DNA from: Thermoplasmata archaeon
GTDB lineage: Archaea; Thermoplasmatota; Thermoplasmata; Lutacidiplasmatales; UBA184
Length of the DNA: 64,000 nt
NCBI GenBank assembly: GCA_021798415.1
Contig: JAJZGO010000002.1
Coordinates: forward strand, 1-64,000
Direction: 5' to 3'
Shown: positions 33,322 to 42,106 of the stretch, piece after piece
Position numbering within the stretch: the stretch's first letter is position 1
Layout of the letters: each line of letters opens with the position of its first letter
Position numbers and translations under genes: made by a program
Notes under the pieces: model-generated
What the model was told of the DNA's origin: nothing
What the model saw: only the letters and a program-made list of their open reading frames with translations
The model's database searches: none

Positions 33322-35675
33322 GCGCGCAGGTTCCCAGCGTGAAGGGCGGGATCGGCCAGTCGATCCTCCGCAAGGAGGACGGGCGGTTCGTTCGGGGCAA
33401 GGGGAGCTACATTGACGACTTCAAGCTCCCCGGGATGCTCTACCTCGATATCGCCCGCAGCCCGTACGCGCACGCCAAGATCACGGCGATCCGCACCGAC
33501 AAGGCGCTCAAGGTCCCCGGCGTCCTCGCGGTGATCACGGGCAAGGACCTCGAGGCCGCCGGCCTCGCGTGGATGCCGACCCTCATGTCCGATAAGCAGA
33601 TGGTGCTGCCCACGGACACCGTCATGTACCAAGCCCAAGAGGTCGTCGGGGTCGTCGCCGACAGCCGCTACGCCGCCGCCGACGGGGCCGCCGCGGTCGA
33701 GGTCGACTACGAGCCGCTCCCGGTCGTGACGGACCCGTTCAAGGCGATCGCGCCGGGCGCGCCGGTGATCCGGACCGACCGCAAGGAAGCGTCGAACCAC
33801 ATCTGGCATTGGGAGACCGGCGACCGGGCGGGTACCGACCGGGCGTTCGCCGCCGCGCCCGTGAGCGTGGCCCAGGACCTGTACATCCCGCGGATCCACG
33901 TCTCGTCGATGGAGACGTGCGGGTGCATCGCACAGATGGACCCCGTCTCGGGCCGGTTCACCATCTGGATGACGACTCAGGCGCCGCACGCGATCCGCAC
34001 GGTCTTCGCGCTCGTGACGGGTCTCCCCGAGCAGAACATCCGCGTCATCTCCCCCGACATCGGGGGCGGGTTCGGCGGGAAGGTGCCGGTCTATCCGGGC
34101 TACGTCCTCGCGTCGGTCGCATCGATCAAGACCGGCCGACCGGTGAAATGGATCGAGGACCGGTCGGAGAACCTCCAGGCCGACTCGTTCGCCCGGGACT
34201 ACCACATCCACGCGGAGGTGGCGGCCGAGCGCGACGGAACGGTGACGGCGCTGCGCGTCAAGACGCTCGCCGACCACGGCTACACGGACGCGGCGGCGAA
34301 CCCGTCGAAGTTCCCCGCGGGCCTCTTTCACATCATCACGGGCTCCTATCCGTTCGCGCAGGCGTTCGTCGAGGTCGACGCCGCGTACACGAACAAGCCG
34401 CCGGGCGGGATCGCCTACCGTTGCTCGTTCCGCGTCACCGAGGCGGTCTACACGATCGAACGGATGATGGACATCCTCGCGCACCGCCTGCGGGTCGACC
34501 CGGCCGAGCTGAGGCTGAAGAACTTCATCCCGCCCGAGGCGTTCCCCTACCGCTCCGCTCTCGGCTGGACCTACGACAGCGGAAACTACGGTGCCGCGCT
34601 CGCGAAAGCGATGGAGATCATCGACTACGCGGGCCTCCGGCGCGAGCAGGCGGAGAAGCGCCGCAAGGGCGAGCTGATGGGGATCGGCATCTCGAGCTTC
34701 ACCGAGATCGTCGGCGCGGGGCCGAGCGCCACGTTCGACATCCTCGGCATCAAGATGTTCGACTCGGCCGAGGTCCGCATCCACCCGACCGGGAAGGTGC
34801 TCGCCCGCTTCGGGACGAAGTCTCAGGGCCAGGGCCACGAGACGACGTACGCGCAGATTCTCGCCGAGGAGCTCGGGATCCCGGCCGACGACATCCGGGT
34901 CGAGGAAGGCGACACCGACACCGCCCCGTACGGGCTCGGCACCTACGCGAGCCGCAGCACCCCCACCGCGGGGGCGGCCGCCGCCATCGCGGCGCGGAAG
35001 ATCCGGGAGAAGGGCCGTCGGATCGCGGCGCACCTCCTCGAGGTCAGCCCCGACGACGTCGAGTGGAAGGACTTCGCGTTCCGCGTCAAGGGCGTCCCGA
35101 CGAAGTCGAAGACGATGCAGGAGGTCGCCTTCGCCGCGTACACGAACCACCCCCCCGGCGTCGAAGCGGGGCTCGAGGCCGTCGACTACTACGACCCGCC
35201 GAACATGACCTATCCGTTCGGGAGCTACATCTGTGTGGTCGACATCGACAAGGAGACGGGCCAGGTGAAGGTCCGCCGGTTCGTCGCGGTCGACGACTGC
35301 GGTACGATCATCAACCCCATGATCGTCGACGGGCAGATCCACGGGGGCCTCACGATGGGGTTCGCTCCGGCGCTGCTCGAGGAGATCCAGTACGACGAGA
35401 ACGGGAACATCCACGGCGGCTCGTTCATGGACTATCTCGTGCCGACCGCGGTCGAGACGCCGAACTGGGAGACCGCGAAGACCGTGACACCGAGCCCCCA
35501 CCACCCGCTCGGCGCGAAGGGCGTCGGGGAGTCGGCGACGGTCGGCGCCCCGCCGGCGATCGTCAACGCGGTCGTCGACGCGCTCCAGCCGTACGGTGTC
35601 GAGCACATCGACATCCCGATCCATCCGTGGAAGGTCTGGCAGATCCTCCACGCGAAGGGTGCCCCGACGCCGTAG
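33318..35675 (+). CDS. coxL: Form I CO dehydrogenase large (molybdenum) subunit
   Basis: A 785-residue catalytic subunit that oxidises CO to CO2 at a Cu-S-Mo centre with molybdopterin cytosine dinucleotide. The decisive feature is the form I active-site loop AYRCSFR at residues 366-372, with Cys369 as the copper ligand; form II enzymes read AYRGAGR. Other marks are DIGGGFGGK for the Mo cofactor and catalytic Glu738 in GVGESATVGAPPA. The GTG start overlaps the coxS stop. All key residues are intact, so true CO oxidation rather than generic aldehyde or xanthine hydroxylation is expected. The electron acceptor is not encoded nearby. Confidence 0.95.
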   Translation: MSAQVPSVKGGIGQSILRKEDGRFVRGKGSYIDDFKLPGMLYLDIARSPYAHAKITAIRTDKALKVPGVLAVITGKDLEAAGLAWMPTLMSDKQMVLPTDTVMYQAQEVVGVVADSRYAAADGAAAVEVDYEPLPVVTDPFKAIAPGAPVIRTDRKEASNHIWHWETGDRAGTDRAFAAAPVSVAQDLYIPRIHVSSMETCGCIAQMDPVSGRFTIWMTTQAPHAIRTVFALVTGLPEQNIRVISPDIGGGFGGKVPVYPGYVLASVASIKTGRPVKWIEDRSENLQADSFARDYHIHAEVAAERDGTVTALRVKTLADHGYTDAAANPSKFPAGLFHIITGSYPFAQAFVEVDAAYTNKPPGGIAYRCSFRVTEAVYTIERMMDILAHRLRVDPAELRLKNFIPPEAFPYRSALGWTYDSGNYGAALAKAMEIIDYAGLRREQAEKRRKGELMGIGISSFTEIVGAGPSATFDILGIKMFDSAEVRIHPTGKVLARFGTKSQGQGHETTYAQILAEELGIPADDIRVEEGDTDTAPYGLGTYASRSTPTAGAAAAIAARKIREKGRRIAAHLLEVSPDDVEWKDFAFRVKGVPTKSKTMQEVAFAAYTNHPPGVEAGLEAVDYYDPPNMTYPFGSYICVVDIDKETGQVKVRRFVAVDDCGTIINPMIVDGQIHGGLTMGFAPALLEEIQYDENGNIHGGSFMDYLVPTAVETPNWETAKTVTPSPHHPLGAKGVGESATVGAPPAIVNAVVDALQPYGVEHIDIPIHPWKVWQILHAKGAPTP

Positions 35676-35712
35676 CGACTTCCCCCGTGGCCCGGTGCGG
35701 ACGGACCGCCGG

Positions 35713-36672
35713 CTAGAGACGGGGCACGCGCGGGCCGGGCGCCTCGGCGAGCGGGACGCTCACGCTCGAGGGGACGCCCCGGCGGGAGAGCCCCACCTCG
35801 ACGTCCGAGCCCACGGGGAACTTCGCGAGCGCTTCGAGGAGGTCACGGACGGAACGGACCTCGAACGGCCCGACGCGGACGAGCACGTCTCCCCGCTTCA
35901 GCCCGGCGCGGTGCGCGGGGGATCGGGGGACGACCTCGTCGACCCAGACCCCCGACCCGGCGGGGAGAGCGGTCGCCCGGGCGAGGGCCGGCCCGAGCTC
36001 GGCGACGACGACCCCGACCCAAGAACGGACGACCCGCCCGCTCCGCCGCAGCTCGTCGGCGATCCGACGAACGGCATCGATCGGGATCGCGAACCCGACG
36101 CCCTGGGCGAACGGCATCATCGCGGTGTTGAGACCGATCACGGTGCCGCCGAGGTCGACGAGCGGGCCGCCGCTGTTCCCGGGATTGATGGCGGCGTCCG
36201 TCTGGATCAGGCCCTCGAAGATGAAATCGGATCCCGGCAGGGGACGGCCGAGCGCGCTCACCACGCCCGTCGATACCGTCGGGCCGCCCGGGAGCCCGAG
36301 CGCGTGCCCGACCGCGAGCACGACCTGGCCGACCCGAAGCGCGGACGACCTGCCGAGCGGCGCCGCCGGGGCGTCCACCGCGTCGACCTTGACGAGGGCG
36401 ACGTCGGTGACCGCGTCCCCTCCGAGGACCTCGGCGGCGAGGTCCCTGCCGTCCGCGAGCCGGACCCGTACCTCGGTCGCCCCGTCAACGACGTGCTGGT
36501 TGGTGACGACGAACCCGGTCCGATCGAGGACCACGCCGGTCGCGTTCGCCGACGGGCCGAATGGGTTCGCCCGGGGACGTCGGTCGGGGCGGACGCTCTC
36601 CACGCCCGCGACGCACGGGCCGATCGTCTCGACCGCGGAGACGATCCGCTCCTCGAGGTCGCCGTGGAGCAT
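35713..36672 (-). CDS. HtrA/DegP-like serine protease with one PDZ domain
   Basis: A 319-residue S1C protease. The catalytic triad is His60 (TNQHVV), Asp90 (TDVALVKV) and Ser167 (GNSGGP). A single PDZ domain occupies about residues 215-310 (GVWVDEVVPRSPAHRAGLKR). No signal peptide or membrane anchor is visible, so unlike most HtrA proteins it appears cytoplasmic unless the start is further upstream. It is convergent with coxL and probably independent of it. Protein quality control is the family role. Confidence 0.87.
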   Translation of the reverse strand: MLHGDLEERIVSAVETIGPCVAGVESVRPDRRPRANPFGPSANATGVVLDRTGFVVTNQHVVDGATEVRVRLADGRDLAAEVLGGDAVTDVALVKVDAVDAPAAPLGRSSALRVGQVVLAVGHALGLPGGPTVSTGVVSALGRPLPGSDFIFEGLIQTDAAINPGNSGGPLVDLGGTVIGLNTAMMPFAQGVGFAIPIDAVRRIADELRRSGRVVRSWVGVVVAELGPALARATALPAGSGVWVDEVVPRSPAHRAGLKRGDVLVRVGPFEVRSVRDLLEALAKFPVGSDVEVGLSRRGVPSSVSVPLAEAPGPRVPRL

Positions 36673-36770
36673 CCGCGCCGCCTACGTCGACCGGGGCCGG
36701 GGCAGCATCGGCTCCGGCCCCACCGGCGGATGCGGCAAGGGGCCGAGCGGGGAACCGACCGACATCGCGC

Positions 36771-37025
36771 TCACTCCGAAAGGAGGTGCTCGAGCTTCGC
36801 GAACAGCTCGCCCTCTTCCTTCTCCTTCTTCCGCCCGCCGTCCCAGCGGGCGTTGACGATCTGGACCAGCAGGTCGGCGACCTGGTCCATCCACGGCCCC
36901 TCCTGGGCGTCGAACCGCTTCTTGATCTTGTCGCGAAGCAGCTCGTGGTAGGCCCGGTAGGCCGACCAGACCCACGGACCGTAGTTCGCTCGTCCCGCCA
37001 TTCCCTCTTCGCATCCTTCCGACAT
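36771..37025 (-). CDS. Small conserved-looking acidic/helical protein
   Basis: An 84-residue soluble protein rich in Trp, Lys and Glu (YGPWVWSAYRAYHELLRDKI; WDGGRKKEKEEGELFAKLEH), probably all-helical. I recognise no family. The ATG at 37025 is preferred because GAGGAAGG lies just before it and the sequence becomes protein-like there. Its predicted leader starts with a perfect hairpin (37036-37056). Upstream of the htrA-like gene on the same strand with about 100 bp between. Confidence 0.6.
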   Translation of the reverse strand: MSEGCEEGMAGRANYGPWVWSAYRAYHELLRDKIKKRFDAQEGPWMDQVADLLVQIVNARWDGGRKKEKEEGELFAKLEHLLSE

Positions 37026-37035
37026 CGTGCCTTCC

Positions 37036-37056
37036 TCGGGACGGTTTCCGTCCCGA
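37036..37056 (-). promoter_or_regulatory. Hairpin at the 5' end of a short leader
   Basis: A perfect 9-bp stem TCGGGACGG/CCGTCCCGA with a 3-nt loop. On the minus strand a CAATATCC TATA-like box is centred near 37081, which would start transcription close to 37056, so the transcript begins with the stem-loop and GAGGAAGG follows directly. Same layout as upstream of coxM. Confidence 0.5.
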
Positions 37057-37213
37057 ACGAGGCAGCGCGCGGCCGAGGATATTGAGCGGGTCGGGCCCGT
37101 CTCGGTCACACGTCCCTCGGCCGGCGGGAGCGGACGCGTCACGGCCGGCGGACCCAACCAGTAACGCTCCCGTTACCGCGGGCCTAAATCCCCGGTCGTG
37201 CCTTTTCCCACCG

Positions 37214-37834
37214 ATGGGCCTCCGAGCGGACGAGCGCACCCTCGCGTCGAGCGGACGGCTCGACGACCGGGTGCTCGACGCCCTCCAGGGCCTGCCGGGC
37301 CGCATGGCGTTCAGCGGGCTACGGCGCGTGCTGGGCGCTCACCCGGAGTCGCTCGCGAGGTCGCTGCGCCGCCTCGAGCGGGAGGGGCTGGTCGAGCGTG
37401 TGGACGGGGGTTACCGGGCCCTTGAGGGGGTCGAACGCTCGGTCGACGAGATGACCTCGGACCTTCGACCCGTCGCCCAGGTCGACCTCCCGGTCGGAAC
37501 CTCGGCCGAAATGCTGCTCGGACGCCTGGCCGGGCGATGGTTCGGCGCCCTGCGCTGGGTCGGCGTGGTCGAGCGGCCGGACGGCCGGCTGCTCTCCTGG
37601 GCCCGGCGGGACGGATCGGGCCACGTGCTCCTCGGCATCGACCGCGGCACGCTGCGCGTCTATCGGCCGAGCGGTGCGCCCGACGAAGAACCGGCCGAGA
37701 CCGAGGACGCGGCGTACGAGTTGCTCGTTCACGCCGTGGAGGCGCTACGCCCGACCCCCGGCGCTCCGGGGCCGATCACCTTCCTTCGGCGGCAAGGGTC
37801 TCCGGCCCCCCTGTTCGGCTGGGCCGAGAACTGA
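37214..37834 (+). CDS. Winged-helix regulator with a C-terminal sensor-like domain
   Basis: A 206-residue protein. Residues about 15-72 form a winged helix (MAFSGLRRVLGAHPESLARS, then REGLVERVDGGY). The remaining 130 residues contain a beta-rich domain (GALRWVGVVERPDGRLLSWA) of no family I recognise. A CTAAAT box near 37183 lies about 30 bp before the ATG, indicating a leaderless transcript. It is convergent with the MocA-XdhC-YHS gene. A local regulator of the CO dehydrogenase region is possible but only by proximity. Confidence 0.65.
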   Translation: MGLRADERTLASSGRLDDRVLDALQGLPGRMAFSGLRRVLGAHPESLARSLRRLEREGLVERVDGGYRALEGVERSVDEMTSDLRPVAQVDLPVGTSAEMLLGRLAGRWFGALRWVGVVERPDGRLLSWARRDGSGHVLLGIDRGTLRVYRPSGAPDEEPAETEDAAYELLVHAVEALRPTPGAPGPITFLRRQGSPAPLFGWAEN

Positions 37835-37864
37835 CCCGCGCTCCGTCGTCTCGTCCCCGAGCTC

Positions 37865-39511
37865 CTAGCGGGCGAGGAACTCCTCGGGATGCTCGGTGAA
37901 TCGTCGCAGGCAGCTCTCCGCGCAAAAGTAGTACGTCGTGCCGGAGCGCTCCAACCTGAGCGATGTCGTCGCCGGGTCGACCTCCATGTGGCAGACCGGA
38001 TCGACCGCGGTCGTCGAGCCCCCGAGACCCGGCTCCGACGTGGCGGGCGGTGGGACGGTCCCTCGACGACGTTCGACGATCTCGGCGAGGATGCTGAGCG
38101 CGATCTCCTCGGGGGTCCGGGCGCCGATATCGAGACCCGCGGGGGCGCGGACCCGGGCGAGAGCGTCGGAGGGGACGCCGTGGGTGCGCAGCTCCTCGAG
38201 CAGGATCCCGGCGCGGCGCCGACTCGCCACGAGCGCCACGTAGGGCGCCGGCGACCGGACGAGTGCCTCGAGGGCGAGGCCGTCGTACTCGGCCATCGTC
38301 GCCACGACGGCGTAGCTCGTGGGGTCGGCCTTCGCGGCGAGGTCGGCGACGTCGGCGACGACCTCGTCGGCGTCGGGGAAGCGGGCGGGATCGAGCCCGG
38401 GGCCGGCCACGACCACGCGGTACCCCAAGAGCCGCCCGAGCGCCGAGAGGCCTTCGGCGACCGCGGACTCCCCGACGACGATCAGCTGGGGCGACGCACC
38501 GTGCGGCTCAAGGTAGATGTCCATGGCTCCTCCGCTCTGGCACTGCAAGATCCGGTCGACGACGCCGGACGACGGCGGGGGCGCCGGCTCGGCCCCCGGC
38601 CGGAGGCGCAGAAGGCGCGGCTGGCCGTCCGCGAGAGCGGCTCGCGACTCGGCCACGAGCGCGTGCCGCGAGCAGCTTCCCCCGATCCACCCATCGATCG
38701 TCCCGTTCTCCCGCACGACCGCCTTGAACCCGGGCTTTCCCGAGGTCGGCGCCGTCACGCGGGTCACGATCGCGAGGCAGAACGGTTCCCGGCGCCGCTC
38801 GAGCTCCGCGACGAGGCCGAGCACGTCGTCGCGCCCGCGGGTCCGTCGTCGGGCCTTCGTCATCCCCGACCCAAGGGGTCGGTTCGAGTCGAGCGCGGCC
38901 GCGACCTCCGCGAGGTCCGCTCCCCGGGAGAGGGCGGCCTCGACCCGGGCGAGGTCGTCGGGAGTGTCGAGGTCGACCACGACCCCGGGGTCGTCGACCG
39001 GAACCTCCACGGTCTCCTCGGGATGCCGCTGATGGAGGGCCCGGCACCCTCGGTCGCCCGAGATCCGGTCGACCTCGGTCTCGAGCGTCCGGTCGATCAG
39101 CACCGGATTGCCCCGGACCCCGCGGTACGTGGGAAGGACGATGCGGGCCCCGGTGCGCGCCCGCGCGGCGCGCAGCGCGGCGTACGTCGACGAACGGACG
39201 AACGGGGCGTCGCCGAGGACGACGAAGAACGCCCGGGACGACGGGTCGAGCGCGGCGACGCCCGCGCGCAGCGAACTGCTCATCCCGTCGCGGAACCTCG
39301 GGTTCACGACGACCCGGGCTTCGCCGAGCGGTACCGCGCTCCGGACCCGGTCGGCTTCGAACCCCAGCACCACGACCGTCTCCCCGACGTCGCTGGCCCG
39401 CACCGCGTCCAGGACGTGGGCCAGGAGCGGTCGACCGTCGAGCTCGACCAAGGGTTTCGGCGCGCCCATCCGCGTCGAGGCACCTGCCGCAAGAACCACG
39501 GCGGAGATCAT
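37865..39511 (-). CDS. Three-domain MocA-XdhC-YHS molybdenum cofactor protein
   Basis: A 548-residue fusion. Residues 1-195 are a MobA/MocA-type nucleotidyltransferase (AVVLAAGASTRMGAPKPLVE; VVLGDAPFV) that would attach a nucleotide, for CO dehydrogenase CMP, to molybdopterin. Residues about 225-475 are an XdhC domain (AIVTRVTAPTSGKPGFKAVV; GGSCSRHALVAESR; LDIGARTPEEIALSILAE). Residues about 495-548 are a YHS metal-binding domain (DPVCHMEVD, then YYFCAESCLRRF). The first two activities act sequentially in making the MCD cofactor of CoxL, so the fusion may channel it. The YHS domain may bind copper or another soft metal; no frameshift is seen. Confidence 0.85.
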   Translation of the reverse strand: MISAVVLAAGASTRMGAPKPLVELDGRPLLAHVLDAVRASDVGETVVVLGFEADRVRSAVPLGEARVVVNPRFRDGMSSSLRAGVAALDPSSRAFFVVLGDAPFVRSSTYAALRAARARTGARIVLPTYRGVRGNPVLIDRTLETEVDRISGDRGCRALHQRHPEETVEVPVDDPGVVVDLDTPDDLARVEAALSRGADLAEVAAALDSNRPLGSGMTKARRRTRGRDDVLGLVAELERRREPFCLAIVTRVTAPTSGKPGFKAVVRENGTIDGWIGGSCSRHALVAESRAALADGQPRLLRLRPGAEPAPPPSSGVVDRILQCQSGGAMDIYLEPHGASPQLIVVGESAVAEGLSALGRLLGYRVVVAGPGLDPARFPDADEVVADVADLAAKADPTSYAVVATMAEYDGLALEALVRSPAPYVALVASRRRAGILLEELRTHGVPSDALARVRAPAGLDIGARTPEEIALSILAEIVERRRGTVPPPATSEPGLGGSTTAVDPVCHMEVDPATTSLRLERSGTTYYFCAESCLRRFTEHPEEFLAR

Positions 39512-39600
39512 CGGAGTCGGACGCCCGCGTGGCCCCGCGAACCAGCGCCTCCGGGCCGCGTAGGGGGTTGCCCGCTCTTAATCCCTCGTCGGTGGGATCG

Positions 39601-39613
39601 GTCGGAGTCCGAC
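39601..39613. promoter_or_regulatory. Perfect 13-bp palindrome between divergent promoters
   Basis: GTCGGA-g-TCCGAC lies between a minus-strand GATTAAGAG element (about 39575-39584) for the MocA-XdhC-YHS gene and a plus-strand CTAAAG element (39631-39636) for the ABC exporter. It may be an operator for one or both. Confidence 0.4.
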
Positions 39614-39664
39614 GCGGTCCCCGGGGCGAGCTAAAGGCGGGCGGGGAGTGACCTCGGGCGCTCG

Positions 39665-40489
39665 ATGTCCGCTCTTGAGACGTCCGACCGGGTGGTCGGA
39701 GCCCTTCCGTCGACCCCGCGGGCCCCGGCGCTCGAGGTCCGACACGTATCGAAGTCCTACGGCCCCGTGCGCGCGCTCGTGGACGTGAGCTTCGACGTGC
39801 CCGCGGGCCAGATCGTCGGGCTCCTCGGCCCCAACGGGGCCGGGAAGTCGACCACCATGAAAGCGGTCCTCGGACTGATCAGGCCGGACGCGGGCGAGAT
39901 CCGCCTCTTCGGACGGGAGGTCCGGGAGGACCCGGTCGAGGCGAAGCGCGACATCGGCTACGTGCCGGAGTCACCGGCCCTGTACGAGTTCCTGACCGGC
40001 GCGGAGTACCTTGACTTCGTCGCCGACATGTACGGTCTTTCTCTCGCGGTCCGCCAGGAACGCCTCCCTCAGTTCCTCGTCGGGCTCGAGCTCGCCGGCC
40101 ACGAGGACAGCCTCATCAGCGGCTACTCCCAAGGTATGAAGCAGAAGATCGCGCTCATCGCCGCGCTCGCCCATCACCCCCGCCTGCTGGTGCTCGACGA
40201 GCCGCTGAACGGCCTCGACCCCCGCTCCGCCCGCGTCACGAAGGACGTGCTGGCGAACCTCGCGGCCTCCGAGGGGGTCGGTGTCCTGTTCAGCACCCAC
40301 GTGCTCGAGATCGCCGAGGCGATCTGCGACCGCGTCGTGATCCTCCACCGCGGCGCGGTGCTCGCGAGCGGCACCGTCGGGACGCTGCGCGAACGCGCGG
40401 GCCTCCCGGGCTCGGGACTGGAGGACGTCTTCCTCGCGCTCACCGGCACCGACGACCTCACGGACGTGGTGAAGGGGCTCGTCCGGTAG
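39665..40489 (+). CDS. ABC transporter ATP-binding protein
   Basis: A 274-residue ABC ATPase of the ABC-2 exporter class. Walker A is LLGPNGAGKST, the signature is ISGYSQGMKQKIALIAALAH, Walker B is LLVLDEPLNGLD, and the switch His lies in FSTHVLEIAEAI. It pairs with the membrane subunit that starts 6 bp downstream. The ATG is about 30 bp from a CTAAAG promoter element. Substrate unknown. Confidence 0.92.
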   Translation: MSALETSDRVVGALPSTPRAPALEVRHVSKSYGPVRALVDVSFDVPAGQIVGLLGPNGAGKSTTMKAVLGLIRPDAGEIRLFGREVREDPVEAKRDIGYVPESPALYEFLTGAEYLDFVADMYGLSLAVRQERLPQFLVGLELAGHEDSLISGYSQGMKQKIALIAALAHHPRLLVLDEPLNGLDPRSARVTKDVLANLAASEGVGVLFSTHVLEIAEAICDRVVILHRGAVLASGTVGTLRERAGLPGSGLEDVFLALTGTDDLTDVVKGLVR

Positions 40490-40495
40490 GCTCGC

Positions 40496-42094
40496 ATGGA
40501 TCTGCACCGGGTCCGTCGGCTTTCCGAGGTCCTCGTCGTCTCGCAACTGCGCAGCGGCCGCAGCACCTCCGATCCCAAGAGCTTCCTCGGGCGGCCGGTC
40601 CTCCTGGCGGTCGTGGACGTGGCGGCGTTCCTCGTCGCCTTCTCGCTCGCCGAGTTCGTCCTCGCCTCCGCGAGGCTGCCCGCCGCGACGCTCGCCGCGG
40701 TCGCGAACCAGATCGTCCCGTACTTTCCGCTGCTCTCCGCCTCCGTGGTGCTGGTCGCCGGCGTGATGTTCGAACTGACCGCGACCGCGAAGTTCTCGGG
40801 AAGCGACGCGGCGAACTGGCTTCCTCTCACCGCCGCCGAGTACGTCGCCGCCTCGGCGAGCGCGATCGCCTACACCTACTCGTTCGGGGTCGCGGTCATT
40901 CTCGGGGGGCTCCTGTCGATCGCTCTCGCGGCGGGAACGATGTCCACGTTCGCGCTGACGGCGGCCCTGAGCGTCCTCGCGCTCTTCGAAGGGGCCCTCC
41001 TGGTCGAGATGGTTCGGTCGGTCAGTCAGCGAGCCGGGTCGGTCCGACTCGGCCGCGGGGGCCGCCTGACGCTCGTCCTGCGGGCCCTCGTGCTGGCCGT
41101 CGTCATCCTCGCGATCCAACTCCTCGTGAACCCGGTCTTCCTCTTCGCGAGCCTCCACGCGCTCTCGTCCGTCGCCTACGCGAGCGCGCTCGTCCCGTTC
41201 CTGTGGTCGACCGAGGCGCTCCTCCTCTGGACCCAGGGCGCGGTGCTCGTGGCGCTCGCCTACGCGCTCGGGCAGGTCCTTTTCGTCGCGGCCCTCCTCT
41301 ACGCCGCCGCTCGACTCCGGGTCCGTTTCTGGGTGCCGTCCGCGGTCGAGGTCCGCTTCGAGCCTCGCCGGTCTCCCTCGGGCCACCGGGGCCTCGCCGC
41401 CCTCGGCCTGGCGCCCAACGAGGCCGCGCTGGTCGCCAAGGACCTCCGCGGGCTCACGCGCCGACGCGAGATGCTTCCCATGCTGGTGCTCCCGATCGTC
41501 CTGGTCGTCCTCGTGTTCGTCGAAGGACCGTTCCTAGGGGCGGAGGGCTCGGTCGTCTGGGTCGGCTGGGCCGCCGGGTTCTTCGCGCTCCTCGTCTCGG
41601 CGACCTCGGTCGGGCAGGAACGACGGTCCCTCCAATTCCTCTACGCGCTACCGATCGCCCCGCGGAACGTCGCCCGCGCGAAGGTCGTCGCGGTCCTTCT
41701 GCCGGCCCTCCTCGTCGCGGCCGGGGTTTCCGTGCTGGTCGGTCTCGTCGTTCACCTTGCGCCGGTCGCGGTCGGCGGGACGGTCCTCCTGGCCGGGGGT
41801 GCCACCGTCGCGCTCGCGCTCTGGGGGCTCGTGTTCGCCGCACGGTTCTCGGACTTCCAGGACCGGCCGCGACCCCAGTACCTGCGACCCGCCGCCATGC
41901 TCGCGGCGATGGGGTCCGGCATGGTGGTTCTTTTTGCGATCGTCGTTCCCGGCGCCCTCGTCATCGCCCAGCCGAGCGTCGACCCCGCGATCCGCATCGG
42001 CCTCGCGCTCGCGACCGTGGTCGTCTCGAGCGCCACGGCCGCCCACTGGGTGAGGACCGGGTTCGACCGACTGTTCCGCGAGCTCCCCGTCTGA
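40496..42094 (+). CDS. ABC-2-type exporter membrane subunit
   Basis: A 532-residue membrane protein with about twelve helices in two halves joined by a cytoplasmic loop (FEPRRSPSGHRG; LVAKDLRGLTRRREMLPMLV). The KDLRGLTRRREMLPML junction and a YALPIAPRNVARAKVVAVLL coupling-helix-like stretch are typical of ABC-2 permeases. Six bases separate it from its ATPase. It ends 12 bp from the convergent GRAM-like gene. Possibly a lipid, drug or peptide exporter. Confidence 0.82.
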   Translation: MDLHRVRRLSEVLVVSQLRSGRSTSDPKSFLGRPVLLAVVDVAAFLVAFSLAEFVLASARLPAATLAAVANQIVPYFPLLSASVVLVAGVMFELTATAKFSGSDAANWLPLTAAEYVAASASAIAYTYSFGVAVILGGLLSIALAAGTMSTFALTAALSVLALFEGALLVEMVRSVSQRAGSVRLGRGGRLTLVLRALVLAVVILAIQLLVNPVFLFASLHALSSVAYASALVPFLWSTEALLLWTQGAVLVALAYALGQVLFVAALLYAAARLRVRFWVPSAVEVRFEPRRSPSGHRGLAALGLAPNEAALVAKDLRGLTRRREMLPMLVLPIVLVVLVFVEGPFLGAEGSVVWVGWAAGFFALLVSATSVGQERRSLQFLYALPIAPRNVARAKVVAVLLPALLVAAGVSVLVGLVVHLAPVAVGGTVLLAGGATVALALWGLVFAARFSDFQDRPRPQYLRPAAMLAAMGSGMVVLFAIVVPGALVIAQPSVDPAIRIGLALATVVVSSATAAHWVRTGFDRLFRELPV

Positions 42095-42106
42095 CCGGAC
42101 CGAAGG

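Noticed and set aside
33739..35716. Long frames overlapping coxL on both strands
   Set aside because: CoxL motifs are continuous from 33318 to 35675; the other frames are compositional shadows.
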